From: an uncultured Nitrospinota bacterium
GTDB lineage: Bacteria; UBA8248
Assembly: GCA_947258645.1 (NCBI GenBank)
Contig: CAMYJL010000002.1
Coordinates: forward strand, 1-38,192
Direction: 5' to 3'
Length of the DNA stretch: 38,192 nucleotides
The translations under genes and the position numbers were made by a program. Positions within the stretch are counted from its first letter, which is position 1. Each line of letters begins with the position of its first letter. The notes beneath the pieces are model-generated. The model saw only the letters and a program-made list of their open reading frames with translations, was not told where the DNA came from and ran no database searches. Shown in pieces: positions 1 to 8,958 of the stretch.

Positions 1-629
1 CCGGAGTTCCAGGAAGCGGTGGCCCGGGTCGTGGGTGCGAGCCGAGACCCCCTGCCTCCCGAGGCCGCCCCTCGCTTGGAGGCGTTGGCGGCAGACGGCG
101 CCCTGGCCATCCCGGAAGCCTGCCGGCTCCTCCCCGAGCTGACTGCGATCACGTCGGTCAGCAGTTCGGGATCGGCCCCCGCGGCGACGCCGAGTGCCAT
201 CGCCTCGGCCAGGGCGGCGAGATTCACGTGGGAGAGCATGTTGTTCACCACCTTGAAGAGCATGCCCATGCCGGGGCCGCCGCAGTGAAAGATATTTTTC
301 CCGAAAGGCTCGAGGACGGGCCGCAGACGCTCGAAGCCCGCCGCGCTCCCGCCCACCATGAGCGTCAGCGTTCCCGCCTCCGCTCCCCCCACTCCGCCGC
401 TCACGGCCGCATCCATCAGCTCCGCTCCACGCGCCGCGGCGGCGGGCGCGAGCTCGCGAATGAGCGAGGGCGAGACCGTACTGGCCTCGGCGACGATGGC
501 GCCTTCCGGGATCGCTTCGAAAATGCCGCCCTCCCCGGTCATCACCTCGCGGGAGATCGCGGGGTGCGGCAGGGAGGTGAAAACCACCTCGGCCCCCGAG
601 GCGGCCTCGCCGGGACTCCCGCAGGGCGC

Positions 630-721
630 GCCGCCGAAGGGCTTCATGGCCGACACCGCCTCCTCGCGGATGTCGTAAACCCCCACCGCGTGACCGCTCT
701 CCAGAAGGTGGCGGCAGATGT
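630..721. repeat. Copy A of a dispersed 92-bp repeat (5' part of the dehydrogenase-like gene)
   Basis: Aligns without gaps to 1216..1307 with about 7 mismatches counted by eye. Confidence 0.9.
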
Positions 722-783
722 TGCTTCCCATTCGGCCGAGGCCGACGAAGCCTTGTTTCCCATTCGGCCGAGACCGACGAACC
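720..783. repeat. Imperfect tandem duplication, 32-bp unit (ttgcttcccattcggccgaggccgacgaagcc / ttgtttcccattcggccgagaccgacgaaccc)
   Basis: Two adjacent copies with three differences by eye; 32 is not a multiple of 3. Confidence 0.85.
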
Positions 784-990
784 CGATATTCAAGACGAGT
801 TTCCCCCCTGCGTGAAATTCATGCCGGATGAGCCGGAGTCACTGGTTTGCACTGTGAGAAAGAGTTTAGCAGACAACAAAAGAGGACGGCACGGAAGGCG
901 GCGGCGGAGCGGATGAGGCCCGGACGCGAGTCCGGCCACCGTCAGGCGAGCGCCCCCGTTCCCCTTACCACGAAAACCCGCGCGGCCTCT

Positions 991-1131
991 CTAGGCACCC
1001 CGGCCCGGCCCCAGGAACAGCCAGCGGTGGTCCTTTTCCGGGTTCCGGGCCTCCCGGCCCCACGGGAAGAGAAGAAAGGCCGCGAAGAAGACAACAACGG
1101 CCGCAGCTACGATAACCATCGCCCAAAACAT
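991..1131 (-). CDS. 46-aa small membrane protein (MFWAMVIVAAAVVVFFAAFLLFPWGREARNPEKDHRWLFLGPGRGA)
   Basis: ATG preceded by gaaggaggggg (RBS-like); one strongly hydrophobic N-terminal segment followed by a charged tail. Too short for the supplied ORF track. Confidence 0.55.
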   Translation of the reverse strand: MFWAMVIVAAAVVVFFAAFLLFPWGREARNPEKDHRWLFLGPGRGA

Positions 1132-1215
1132 GGCGCCCCCTCCTTCTTTTCAATGTAGGTCCTGCACGGCCACCCGGCATCAGCGGGTATCCCTCCCGGG
1201 GCCACTGCAGGGTTT

Positions 1216-1307
1216 GCCGCCGAAGGGCTTCATGGCCGCCATCGCTTCCTTACAGATGTCGTAAACCCCCACCGCGTGACCGCTCTCTAGAAGGTGGCGG
1301 CAGATGT
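1216..1307. repeat. Copy B of the 92-bp repeat; orphan fragment encoding ICRHLLESGHAVGVYDICKEAMAAMKPFGGKPC on the minus strand
   Basis: Near-identical to 630..721; no dehydrogenase sequence recognised on either side. Confidence 0.9.
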
Positions 1308-1458
1308 GCCCCCGGCGGCTTTCCTCTTTCTCCCGGGCCGGGTAGATTTTGGGGTGTTCCGCAACCGGCTCCATCCCCGCGCAAAGACGCGTCCGCTCCT
1401 GATGGGCCGCTTCTTTCAGGTTGCGATAAATCCGTTGAACCGATCGGGAGATTAGGAA

Positions 1459-2847
1459 ATGAGCCTCATCGACGCCCTGGCAAAAGCCGCCTGCGAATTC
1501 GACTACGAAAAATTGTCCCCCGAAATCGTGGAGACCGCCAAGCTTCGCGTACTCGACGGGGTCGGCGTCGGACTCCACGGCTCGACGCTCCGTCCCCTGT
1601 TCGATCCGATGATCAAAATCTTCCACGGTTGGGGCGGAGAGGGAACCGCCTCGGTCTTCGGGGAGCCGGGCGGATTCGCCCCCCGGTATGCGGCCGCCAT
1701 CAACAGCGTCATCATCACCGCCTCCGCGTTTCAGGAAACCCACCGCTCGTCGCTGGCCCATCCGTATTCGCCGGTCATGTCCACCGCGCTCGCCGTGGGG
1801 GAGGAGAAATCCGTGAGCGGCAGGGACTTCCTCCTGGCCCTGGTGGCGGGATACGAGGTCTACCTGCGGGTCGCCACGGCCGTGAACCCTTCGTTCATGC
1901 AAAGGGGGATACAGACCACGGGGGGGGTCGCTCCCTTCGGGGCGGCCGCAGTTTGCGGAAAGCTCTATGGTTTCGATCAGGCGAAGATGAAAGACGCCAT
2001 CGCCCACGCGGCGAACTTCGGGGGCGCGGCGCTCATCGAGGCGCACGGCGCGAAGCCCTACTTTGCCGTCCAGGTGGGCGTCAACGTCGAAAAAGGGATC
2101 CTGGCGGCCCTGCTGGCCAGGGACGGGGTGGTCGGCTGCGACACGAACCTCGAAGGGGGGTCCGTCCACGAAAAGGGATTCCTCCAGGCCCATACCGACA
2201 GCTTCGACACGAAAGTGATCGAGGAAGGATTTGACGGGCGGCTGGGCATCGAGGAGCCCGGCTACAGCTTTTACCTCGTCGCCAGCTTCTCACGCACGCC
2301 CATCGACGCGACGCTCTCCATCGTCCGGGACAACCAAATCGCGGTGGATGACATCCGCTCGATTACCGTGAAGCTGACCAACACCCTGTTTAATTTCACG
2401 CAACGGAAAATTCAGACGGCCGACCAGTCGGCGCGCGAGGCCTACTATTACATCCCGTTCCACCTCGCGCTCGCCTTGCTGAAAGGCGGCGTGGAGGATG
2501 ACATGTACACGGATGAAATCCTGAAATCTCCGGAGGTTCAACAACTGATGGCGAAGGTCGAGGTCACCGCCGATCCGGAGCTGGACGCGGAATTCGCTGA
2601 ATCACAGGCCGTGACGACCGTCATCGTCGAGATCCGGACCCGGGACGGGAAGGAATTTGCAAAAAAGCTCTCCCGCTGGAAGGGCGACCCGGAAAACCCC
2701 GCCACCAAGGAAGAGATTCAGGCGAAGTTCCGCCGGATCACCTCGAAGGTCCTGACGCCATCCGATGCCGAGGACGCGATCGAACTGATCGGGAACCTCG
2801 ATTCGCTCAAGGACATCCGCGAGCTGGGCCGCCTCATCCGCCGATGA
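1459..2847 (+). CDS. MmgE/PrpD family protein
   Basis: 462-aa ORF with MmgE/PrpD-like features (LRVLDGVGVGLHGS, GFAPRYAAAINSVI, LALVAGYEVYLRVATAVNPSF, GGVAPFGAAAVCGKLYGF). Confidence 0.88.
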   Translation: MSLIDALAKAACEFDYEKLSPEIVETAKLRVLDGVGVGLHGSTLRPLFDPMIKIFHGWGGEGTASVFGEPGGFAPRYAAAINSVIITASAFQETHRSSLAHPYSPVMSTALAVGEEKSVSGRDFLLALVAGYEVYLRVATAVNPSFMQRGIQTTGGVAPFGAAAVCGKLYGFDQAKMKDAIAHAANFGGAALIEAHGAKPYFAVQVGVNVEKGILAALLARDGVVGCDTNLEGGSVHEKGFLQAHTDSFDTKVIEEGFDGRLGIEEPGYSFYLVASFSRTPIDATLSIVRDNQIAVDDIRSITVKLTNTLFNFTQRKIQTADQSAREAYYYIPFHLALALLKGGVEDDMYTDEILKSPEVQQLMAKVEVTADPELDAEFAESQAVTTVIVEIRTRDGKEFAKKLSRWKGDPENPATKEEIQAKFRRITSKVLTPSDAEDAIELIGNLDSLKDIRELGRLIRR

Positions 2848-2943
2848 GAGCCCGGCGAATTCTCGCGGACGAGACAAGCCGCCGGCATGGGCGGATGCCT
2901 CCCCGGCAGAGAAGGTCAAACCGCCGCACCGCGAATGCTAGGC

Positions 2944-3285
2944 TCATCGTCGGGTACCCGGAACCGCCAACCGGCGTATCGTTTCCCGGACCGCCGTTCC
3001 CGCTTTGACGGCCTGTTCCTGGTGGATCGCCATTCGGCTTTTTCCGTTGACGTCGAAAAATGCGAGAAAGACTTCGTTCTTTTTGTCCAGGCCCAGGGTG
3101 GCGCGGATATTCCCGCCCTCATCCTCCACAATAAATGTCCTGGCCTTGATCGTCTCCGCGGAACCGGCCTTCATGGAAGCCCCCGCGATGACAGCCGATG
3201 CGATCAAGATCACGCCCAGGGAGGCGAATTTACGGAGCCTGCGGTTTTCCTTCTCAAGCCGTTCCAGCCGCTCTTCTGTGGACAT
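2944..3285 (-). CDS. Hypothetical protein: N-terminal coiled coil, one hydrophobic segment, C-terminal soluble domain
   Basis: 113-aa ORF MSTEERLERLEKENRRLRKFASLGVILIASAVIAGASMKAG...; AAAGGGGGA-type RBS upstream. Confidence 0.7.
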   Translation of the reverse strand: MSTEERLERLEKENRRLRKFASLGVILIASAVIAGASMKAGSAETIKARTFIVEDEGGNIRATLGLDKKNEVFLAFFDVNGKSRMAIHQEQAVKAGTAVRETIRRLAVPGTRR

Positions 3286-3440
3286 TTTCCATCCCCCTTT
3301 CTCATGGGTATTTTCGGTGATCGGCAGCGTTTCTATATAAATATGGATATAACCATAACAGTCTGGAGCCTCCGGTATTCCCGCTCAAGGCGTCTCAGCC
3401 TTGATGCGCCGAACCGCGACCGCCCGAAGGAGGGCCCAGC

Positions 3441-4847
3441 CTAGGGAGGCGAAAGACCCAGCTCCCGCTCCCTCTGCTTGCCCATCATCCAGACAACGAC
3501 CGAGGTCCCCGAAGCGATAAAGCAAAGAATCCCTGCAAAAACAAAGGGGATGAGGTAAGCCTTCGTCGTATCGAACAGGACGCCTCCCACGACGGGGCCC
3601 ATGATGCCCGCCACGCCATAGGCGGTGAATATCCAGCCATAGTTGATTCCCAGGTTTTTCGCACCGAAGTAATCCGAGGTGGCCGAGGGAAAAAGGGCGA
3701 AGTTTCCGCCAAAGTTCAGGCCCACCCAGGCCGACGCCAGGAAGATGGCGGATACCGAGTTCACGCTCACGAGGAGCATGAAGGCCATCCCCTGCGCCAG
3801 GAACATCATCATCATCGCCCGGGGCCTGTCGATGACATCGCTGACCTTGCCCCAGAAAATGCGGCCGAAGGCGTTGAAAATCGCCAGTATCCCGACGGGC
3901 TCGATAAAACGGCCGAAGCCGCCCATCCACACCGGCGCGAAGGTCTTCCCTCCCAGGATGGAACTCATCATGGGTTTCCACTGGCCGATGGCCATGAGGC
4001 CCGAGGTCGCGCCGAAGATGAAAGTGAGCCACAGCATGCAGGCCAGCGGCGTGTTCAGCATGTCGTCCCATTCGATCTCCCTGGCCGATTCCTTGGAGGC
4101 ATCCGGCGCCTGCCAGCCGGGCGGGCTCCAGCCCGCCGGCGGATTCCGCAGAAGGGAGGCGCCCAGAATCACGGCACCGGCGCAGACGAGCCCGTGCAGG
4201 ACGAAAAAGGTCTTCCAGCCGATCCCGAAGCCGCCGCCTTTCGTGATGCCCAGGGCGATCAGGAGGATTTGCGAAAGCCCGATGGCCTCCTCTCCCCCGG
4301 CGGGCGGGAGCAGCAGGATCGAGGCCGGGCCCGCAAAAAAAAGGGCGCCCGCCCCGAAGCCCGCCACCGACAGGCCCGCGATGAGCCCCTTTTTCTCCGG
4401 ATACCACTTGGTGGCCGCCGCAATGGGGCAAACGTAGGCGAAGCCGATCCCGGCCCCGCCGAGGACGCCGTAGCTCAGGTACAAAATCCACGGATACTCG
4501 CGCTGGACGACAAAGGCGCTCAGGATGAACGATAGGCCCAGCAGAATTCCGCCGATGGTCGCCACCTTGCGCGGGCCGATCCGATCCTGCATCCGGCCCG
4601 CCGGAATCATCACGATGGCAAAAGAAACGAGGGCAAAAGAAAAAGCCCATTGAGTCGTGGCCCTGTCCCAGCCAAACTCGATCTCAAGAGGCTTCACGAA
4701 GACGCTGAACGCATAGACCGTGCCCAGAATGATCTGAACAATGAGTCCGCCCGCAACGACCGACCAGCGACTGTTAAAATTACGACTTTCCAACGGCCCA
4801 TCTCCTCTTTCGAACAAGGAAAAATCCATGGGCCGCCCCATACTCAT
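3441..4847 (-). CDS. MFS transporter, oxalate/formate antiporter (OFA)-like
   Basis: 468-aa ORF with multiple hydrophobic helices; FNSRWSVVAGGLIVQIILGTVYAFSVFVKPLEIEFGWDRATTQWAFSFAL is typical of OFA-type MFS proteins. Confidence 0.85.
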   Translation of the reverse strand: MSMGRPMDFSLFERGDGPLESRNFNSRWSVVAGGLIVQIILGTVYAFSVFVKPLEIEFGWDRATTQWAFSFALVSFAIVMIPAGRMQDRIGPRKVATIGGILLGLSFILSAFVVQREYPWILYLSYGVLGGAGIGFAYVCPIAAATKWYPEKKGLIAGLSVAGFGAGALFFAGPASILLLPPAGGEEAIGLSQILLIALGITKGGGFGIGWKTFFVLHGLVCAGAVILGASLLRNPPAGWSPPGWQAPDASKESAREIEWDDMLNTPLACMLWLTFIFGATSGLMAIGQWKPMMSSILGGKTFAPVWMGGFGRFIEPVGILAIFNAFGRIFWGKVSDVIDRPRAMMMMFLAQGMAFMLLVSVNSVSAIFLASAWVGLNFGGNFALFPSATSDYFGAKNLGINYGWIFTAYGVAGIMGPVVGGVLFDTTKAYLIPFVFAGILCFIASGTSVVVWMMGKQRERELGLSPP

Positions 4848-4921
4848 AACTTAGACCGCATCCACTTCACGCGCCACCCTTCGGACGGATACACCCCCGG
4901 CCGGCTTTCCAGTCCCCCCCG

Positions 4922-4951
4922 TTTACAGGTAGGTTTTCGGGTACCGATCAT
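4922..4951 (+). promoter_or_regulatory. Candidate sigma70-like promoter for the SDR gene (TTTACA-N18-GATCAT)
   Basis: 5/6 and 4/6 matches to -35/-10 in the divergent gap between the MFS and SDR genes; GAGGAGG follows before the ATG at 4988. Confidence 0.3.
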
Positions 4952-4987
4952 AAAACATCACCCCCACCCGAGGAGGGCCAAACCACC

Positions 4988-5752
4988 ATGCCTGGAACAC
5001 CGGACTATTTTTCGGGAAAAACCATCATCATCACCGGCGCGGCGAGCGGCATTGGCCGGGCGACGGCCCTCATTTTCGCCCGGGAGGGCGCCAACGTTCT
5101 CTGCGCGGACACCAACGAAGAAGGGGCCGTCCGCACCGCGGACGAGGCCAGCGAGGGGGGCGGAAGGGGGGTTTCGGTCATGACCGACGTGACCTCCCGC
5201 GCCAGCATCGAGGAGATGGTGAAAAAAGCGAAGGAAGCCTTCGGGCGCGTCGATTTTCTGTTTAACTCGGCCGGGGCGGCGCTCCGCCGCTCGCCGTTTC
5301 TGGAAATCGACGACGACCTCTGGGACAGGACCTTCGACCTGAACGTCAAGGGCACCTGCTACGCCATGCAGGCCGTCCTGCCCGAGATGCTCGCGGGCGG
5401 CGGGGGCGTCATCGTCAACATGGCGAGCATGTCCCACCGGCGGGGCGGCCCGGGAACCACCGTCCACTACGCCGCCGCCAAGGGGGCGGTCGTCTCGATG
5501 ACGCTGGGCGTCGCGCGCGAGTTCGCCGACCAGGGGATTCGCTGCCTTTCCATCTCGCCCGGCCCGATCGACACGCCGTTTCAGAACATCTCCTCGCCCG
5601 AGCTGCTCCAGTCCTTCAAGGAGGCCATCCCGATGGGCCGCTTCGGGCGCCCCGAGGAGATCGGCGAGATGGTGCTCTTCATGTGCTCGGATGCGTGCGC
5701 GTTCATGACGGCGGACACCGTCTACATCAACGGCGGGGGCGGATTCCGGTAG
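4988..5752 (+). CDS. SDR family NAD(P)-dependent oxidoreductase
   Basis: 254 aa; IITGAASGIGRATA, NSAGA, YAAAKGA (YxxxK) and C-terminal INGGGGFR. Confidence 0.92.
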   Translation: MPGTPDYFSGKTIIITGAASGIGRATALIFAREGANVLCADTNEEGAVRTADEASEGGGRGVSVMTDVTSRASIEEMVKKAKEAFGRVDFLFNSAGAALRRSPFLEIDDDLWDRTFDLNVKGTCYAMQAVLPEMLAGGGGVIVNMASMSHRRGGPGTTVHYAAAKGAVVSMTLGVAREFADQGIRCLSISPGPIDTPFQNISSPELLQSFKEAIPMGRFGRPEEIGEMVLFMCSDACAFMTADTVYINGGGGFR

Positions 5753-5771
5753 AACGGGACGGCAAGAAAAA

Positions 5772-5800
5772 GGGGAGCGGACTGGATCAGCCCGCTCCCC
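5772..5800 (+). terminator. Stem-loop downstream of the SDR gene (ggggagcgg / ccgctcccc)
   Basis: Perfect 9-bp inverted repeat with 11-nt loop 20 nt after the stop codon; only a weak pyrimidine-rich tail (acctcttctattctt). Confidence 0.55.
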
Positions 5801-6263
5801 ACCTCTTCTATTCTTCCGGCCCGGGATAATTTCCCGCCGGCCGTTATAGACGGTATTTTCGTCTTTTCAGTTTGTTAGTTTGCCGGCCTTTTCGACTTCC
5901 TCCCCGCCCGGCCAGCATCAGGGTCCGGGGAGGCTGGAAACTCGGCACGGGAGGTGCGGTTCCTTTCCTTCATCTTCCAACCTTTCATGAAATAACTTCC
6001 CTTCATGAAACTGCTCTTCTTGGGGCATCCCGCCCCCTTGCGCTACTCCTCCCGGTTCGTGCCGGGCACACGCCGGTTGAGGCCGGCCTCCATTGGGGGG
6101 TGTCCGAATATCGGAACTTTATATCCCCTATTTGAATAATAATATGGGAACCCCTCGCAAATCCGGCAAGCGCTTTTTCGAAAAAATGAAGAAATAATTT
6201 CAAGGCGGCGGGGGTACACGGCACTCCGAAATAAAGCCGGAGAGAAGGAAATGACGCGCGCCG

Positions 6264-6935
6264 TCAGGCGACGGAAGAGGCGCGCTCTTCCTGACAGAGC
6301 GAGGCAAAGCGCCGGAGAATTTCGAGCCCCCGCTTGCCGCTTTTTTCGGGGTGGAACTGGGTGGCAAAGAGGTTGTCGCGGCGGATGCTCGCGATGAAGG
6401 GCACGCCGTAGTCGCAGGTCGCCGCGATCCACGGGCGGCAGGCCTCGGTCACCTCGGCGTAGTAGGAGTGCACGAAGTAGTATTGCTCCCCCTCTCCGAC
6501 GCCGCTCAGCAGCGGCGAGGGCGCGCCCGGCCTGATCCCGTTCCAGCCCATGTGGGGAATCCGGATGGTGTGGGAGCGCCCCTCCTCCCGCACGTCTTCG
6601 GGAAAGCGGAGGATGCGGCCCGGCAAAATCCCCAGCCCCGGCGTCGAGCCGAACTCCTCGCTGGCCTCGAACAGAATCTGAAGCCCGAGGCAGATGCCGA
6701 GATAGGGAATCCCGCGCTCGATCGCCGCGCGGATGGGCTCGATCAGCCCGGTCGCCTGAAGCGCGTTCATGCACTCGGGAAATCCGCCCACGCCGGGGAG
6801 GATGATGCCGGCCGGACTTTCCAGATCGGCGGGGTCATTCGAGAGGACGGAGTCGGCGCCCACCTTCTTCAGGCCGTTTCGCACGCTCCGGACGTTGCCC
6901 ATCCCGTAGTCGATGACGACGATGGCGTCACTCAA
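6264..6935 (-). CDS. hisH: Imidazole glycerol phosphate synthase subunit HisH
   Basis: 223 aa class I glutamine amidotransferase: IVVIDYGMGNVRSV, ILPGVGGFPECM, GICLGLQILFEASEE, HMGWN, FHPEKSG. Confidence 0.95.
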   Translation of the reverse strand: MSDAIVVIDYGMGNVRSVRNGLKKVGADSVLSNDPADLESPAGIILPGVGGFPECMNALQATGLIEPIRAAIERGIPYLGICLGLQILFEASEEFGSTPGLGILPGRILRFPEDVREEGRSHTIRIPHMGWNGIRPGAPSPLLSGVGEGEQYYFVHSYYAEVTEACRPWIAATCDYGVPFIASIRRDNLFATQFHPEKSGKRGLEILRRFASLCQEERASSVA

Positions 6936-6956
6936 TTTCTCTCTCCGTCCGGATCG

Positions 6957-7622
6957 CTAGAGAACACCTTTCGTGCTGGGCACGCCCGTCTCTCTGGGGT
7001 CGATGGCGGCCGCCGCGCGGAGCGCACGCGCAAAACCCTTGAAGGCCGCCTCGACCATGTGGTGGCTGTTCTCGCCGTAACGCACATCGATGTGCAGGTC
7101 GATTCCGGCCTGCGTCGCCAGCGACCAGAAAAACTCGCGCACAAGCGCGGTGTCGAACTCGCCGATCTGCGCCTCGGGAAACATTCCCCGGAAGACGAGA
7201 TTCCCCCGGCCGCCCGCGTCCATCGTCACATCGACCAGCGCGTCCATCATCGGCAGGCGGAAGCTCGCGTAGCGGGTAATCCCCGCCCGGTCGCCCAGCG
7301 CCTTCGCGATGGTCTGCCCGAGGAGGATGCCCACGTCCTCGACCGTGTGGTGGCCGTCCACCTCGAGGTCGCCCTTCCCCTTGACGGTCAGGTCCACGAG
7401 GCCGTGGCGGGCGATCTGGCCGAGCATGTGGTCGAAAAAGCCGAGACCCGTCCTGATCTGCACCTTACCGCTCCCGTCCAGATCGACGGAGATGGTGAAA
7501 TCCGTCTCCTTCGTCTTCCGGCTGACCTGGGCCTTCCGGCCCGCCCTTTTCGCCGCCACGGCGGTATCTCCTTGAAAAAACGAATCTCCAGCCGCACGGG
7601 CTAGAGACTTTCCGGCCATCAT
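6957..7622 (-). CDS. hisB: Imidazoleglycerol-phosphate dehydratase
   Basis: [46 protein letters not shown] and [20 protein letters not shown]; monofunctional. Start may be 7622 or 7619. Confidence 0.93.
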   Translation of the reverse strand: MMAGKSLARAAGDSFFQGDTAVAAKRAGRKAQVSRKTKETDFTISVDLDGSGKVQIRTGLGFFDHMLGQIARHGLVDLTVKGKGDLEVDGHHTVEDVGILLGQTIAKALGDRAGITRYASFRLPMMDALVDVTMDAGGRGNLVFRGMFPEAQIGEFDTALVREFFWSLATQAGIDLHIDVRYGENSHHMVEAAFKGFARALRAAAAIDPRETGVPSTKGVL

Positions 7623-7662
7623 TATGTTCGATGACGCCATCCGGCGCCAGAAGTATTCTTTC

Positions 7663-8958
7663 CTACTCCTTATCGAGCCGCATCCGCAAGGCCCGCGCGT
7701 GCCCGGGCAGCCCCTCGAGGTCGGCCAGCGCCGCCGCGGGGCCGGCGAGGCGCTTCGAGGCCTTCTCATCGAAGCGGACCACGCTCGTCCACTTGATGAA
7801 GTCGAGCACCCCGAGCGGCGAGGCGTACCGCGCCGCCCGCCCGGTGGGCAGGACATGATTGGGGCCCGCGATGTAATCGCCCAGCGGCACCGGGCTCCAC
7901 GGCCCGCAGAAGATCGCCCCCGCGTTCCGCACTTTTCCGGCGAACGATTCGGCGTTTTCGATCATGAGTTCCAGATGCTCGGGTGCTACGCTCTCAACCG
8001 CTTGGAGCGCCTCATCCAGATTTTTCACCTCAACGATCACGCCGCGCTTTTTTAGCGCCGCTTCGATCACCTCCCGCCGGTCGGTTCCTGCGAGTTGGGC
8101 GTTCATTTCTTTTTCCAGCGCATCGGCGGCCGCGCTTCCGACCGCAACCCCGACCGCCATCGCCTCCGGGTCGTGCTCCGCCTGGGCGATCATGTCGGCG
8201 GCGGCCCATTTCGCATTCTCGGGATCGTCCAGAACAACAACGACCTCGCTCGGGCCCGCTTCCTTGTCGATGTCCACCTCGCCGCGCACGAGGCGCTTCG
8301 CCGTAGTCACATAAACATTTCCGGGACCGACGATTTTATCCACCTTCGGAATCGACGAGGTGCCGTAGGCCATCGCGGCGATCGCCTGTGCCCCGCCGAC
8401 GCGGAAAACTTTCTCGACACCCGCGATCTTCGCCGCTCCGAGGACCGAGGCGGGCACGCTTCCGTCCTTTTCCGGCGGCGTGCAGATCACAATCTCGTCC
8501 ACACCCGCCGCCATCGCCGCCAAGCCGCTCATCAGGACGGTCGAGGGATAGGCCGCCGTCCCGCCCGGAACGTACAGGCCCACCCGCCGGAGCGGCGTCG
8601 GGCGCAGGGCGAGCTTCTCGCCGGGAGCCGGTTCGATCTCTGTTTTTTGAGGGAGTGTGGCTTCGTGGAAAATCCGGATGCGCTCCGCCGCTACTGTGAG
8701 GGCATCGCGCACTTCGGAGGAAAGCGAATTCAGCGCGCCGTCCATCTCGGCTTTCGAAACGGCGAGCGAATCTTCGGTGAGCGTCACGCCGTCGAACTGC
8801 TGCGTGTACCGGATGAGCGCCGGATCCCCTTCGCCTCGCACCGCTTCGAGGACGGGCCGCACAATCGCTTCGGCCTCGCCGAGCGCTCCTTCACCGGCCA
8901 TCGCCAGCGCGTTTAAAGCGGATGCGGCATCATCGGAGCCCCATTGGACCCGCCTCAT
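7663..8958 (-). CDS. hisD: Histidinol dehydrogenase
   Basis: [72 protein letters not shown]. Start [13 protein letters not shown] overlaps the hisG stop by 4 bp. Confidence 0.94.
   Translation of the reverse strand: MRRVQWGSDDAASALNALAMAGEGALGEAEAIVRPVLEAVRGEGDPALIRYTQQFDGVTLTEDSLAVSKAEMDGALNSLSSEVRDALTVAAERIRIFHEATLPQKTEIEPAPGEKLALRPTPLRRVGLYVPGGTAAYPSTVLMSGLAAMAAGVDEIVICTPPEKDGSVPASVLGAAKIAGVEKVFRVGGAQAIAAMAYGTSSIPKVDKIVGPGNVYVTTAKRLVRGEVDIDKEAGPSEVVVVLDDPENAKWAAADMIAQAEHDPEAMAVGVAVGSAAADALEKEMNAQLAGTDRREVIEAALKKRGVIVEVKNLDEALQAVESVAPEHLELMIENAESFAGKVRNAGAIFCGPWSPVPLGDYIAGPNHVLPTGRAARYASPLGVLDFIKWTSVVRFDEKASKRLAGPAAALADLEGLPGHARALRMRLDKE

Larger units (their letters stand above)
120..793 (-). 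pseudogene. 3-hydroxyisobutyrate dehydrogenase-like NAD-binding protein, apparently frameshifted at the N-terminus and truncated at the C-terminus
   Basis: Minus-strand translation gives GFVGLGRMGSNICRHLLESGHAVGVYDIREEAVSAMKPFGG...EASTVSPSLIRELA...MDAAVSGGVGGAEAGTLTLMVGG...GPGMGMLFKVVNNML...ADPELLTDVIAVSSGRS, typical of the family. The upstream NIGFVGLGRMGN copy (TTG start at 793) is in a different frame, and family-like sequence stops near position 120. Confidence 0.7.

Noticed and set aside
1180-2193. 337-aa minus-strand ORF as a real gene
   Set aside because: Only the final ~35 residues are meaningful (dehydrogenase fragment); the rest is antisense to MmgE/PrpD.
6100-6240. Insertion sequence remnant
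   Set aside because: AT-rich and palindromic, but no transposase fragment, clear terminal repeats or target duplication could be shown, so it is not called as a mobile element.
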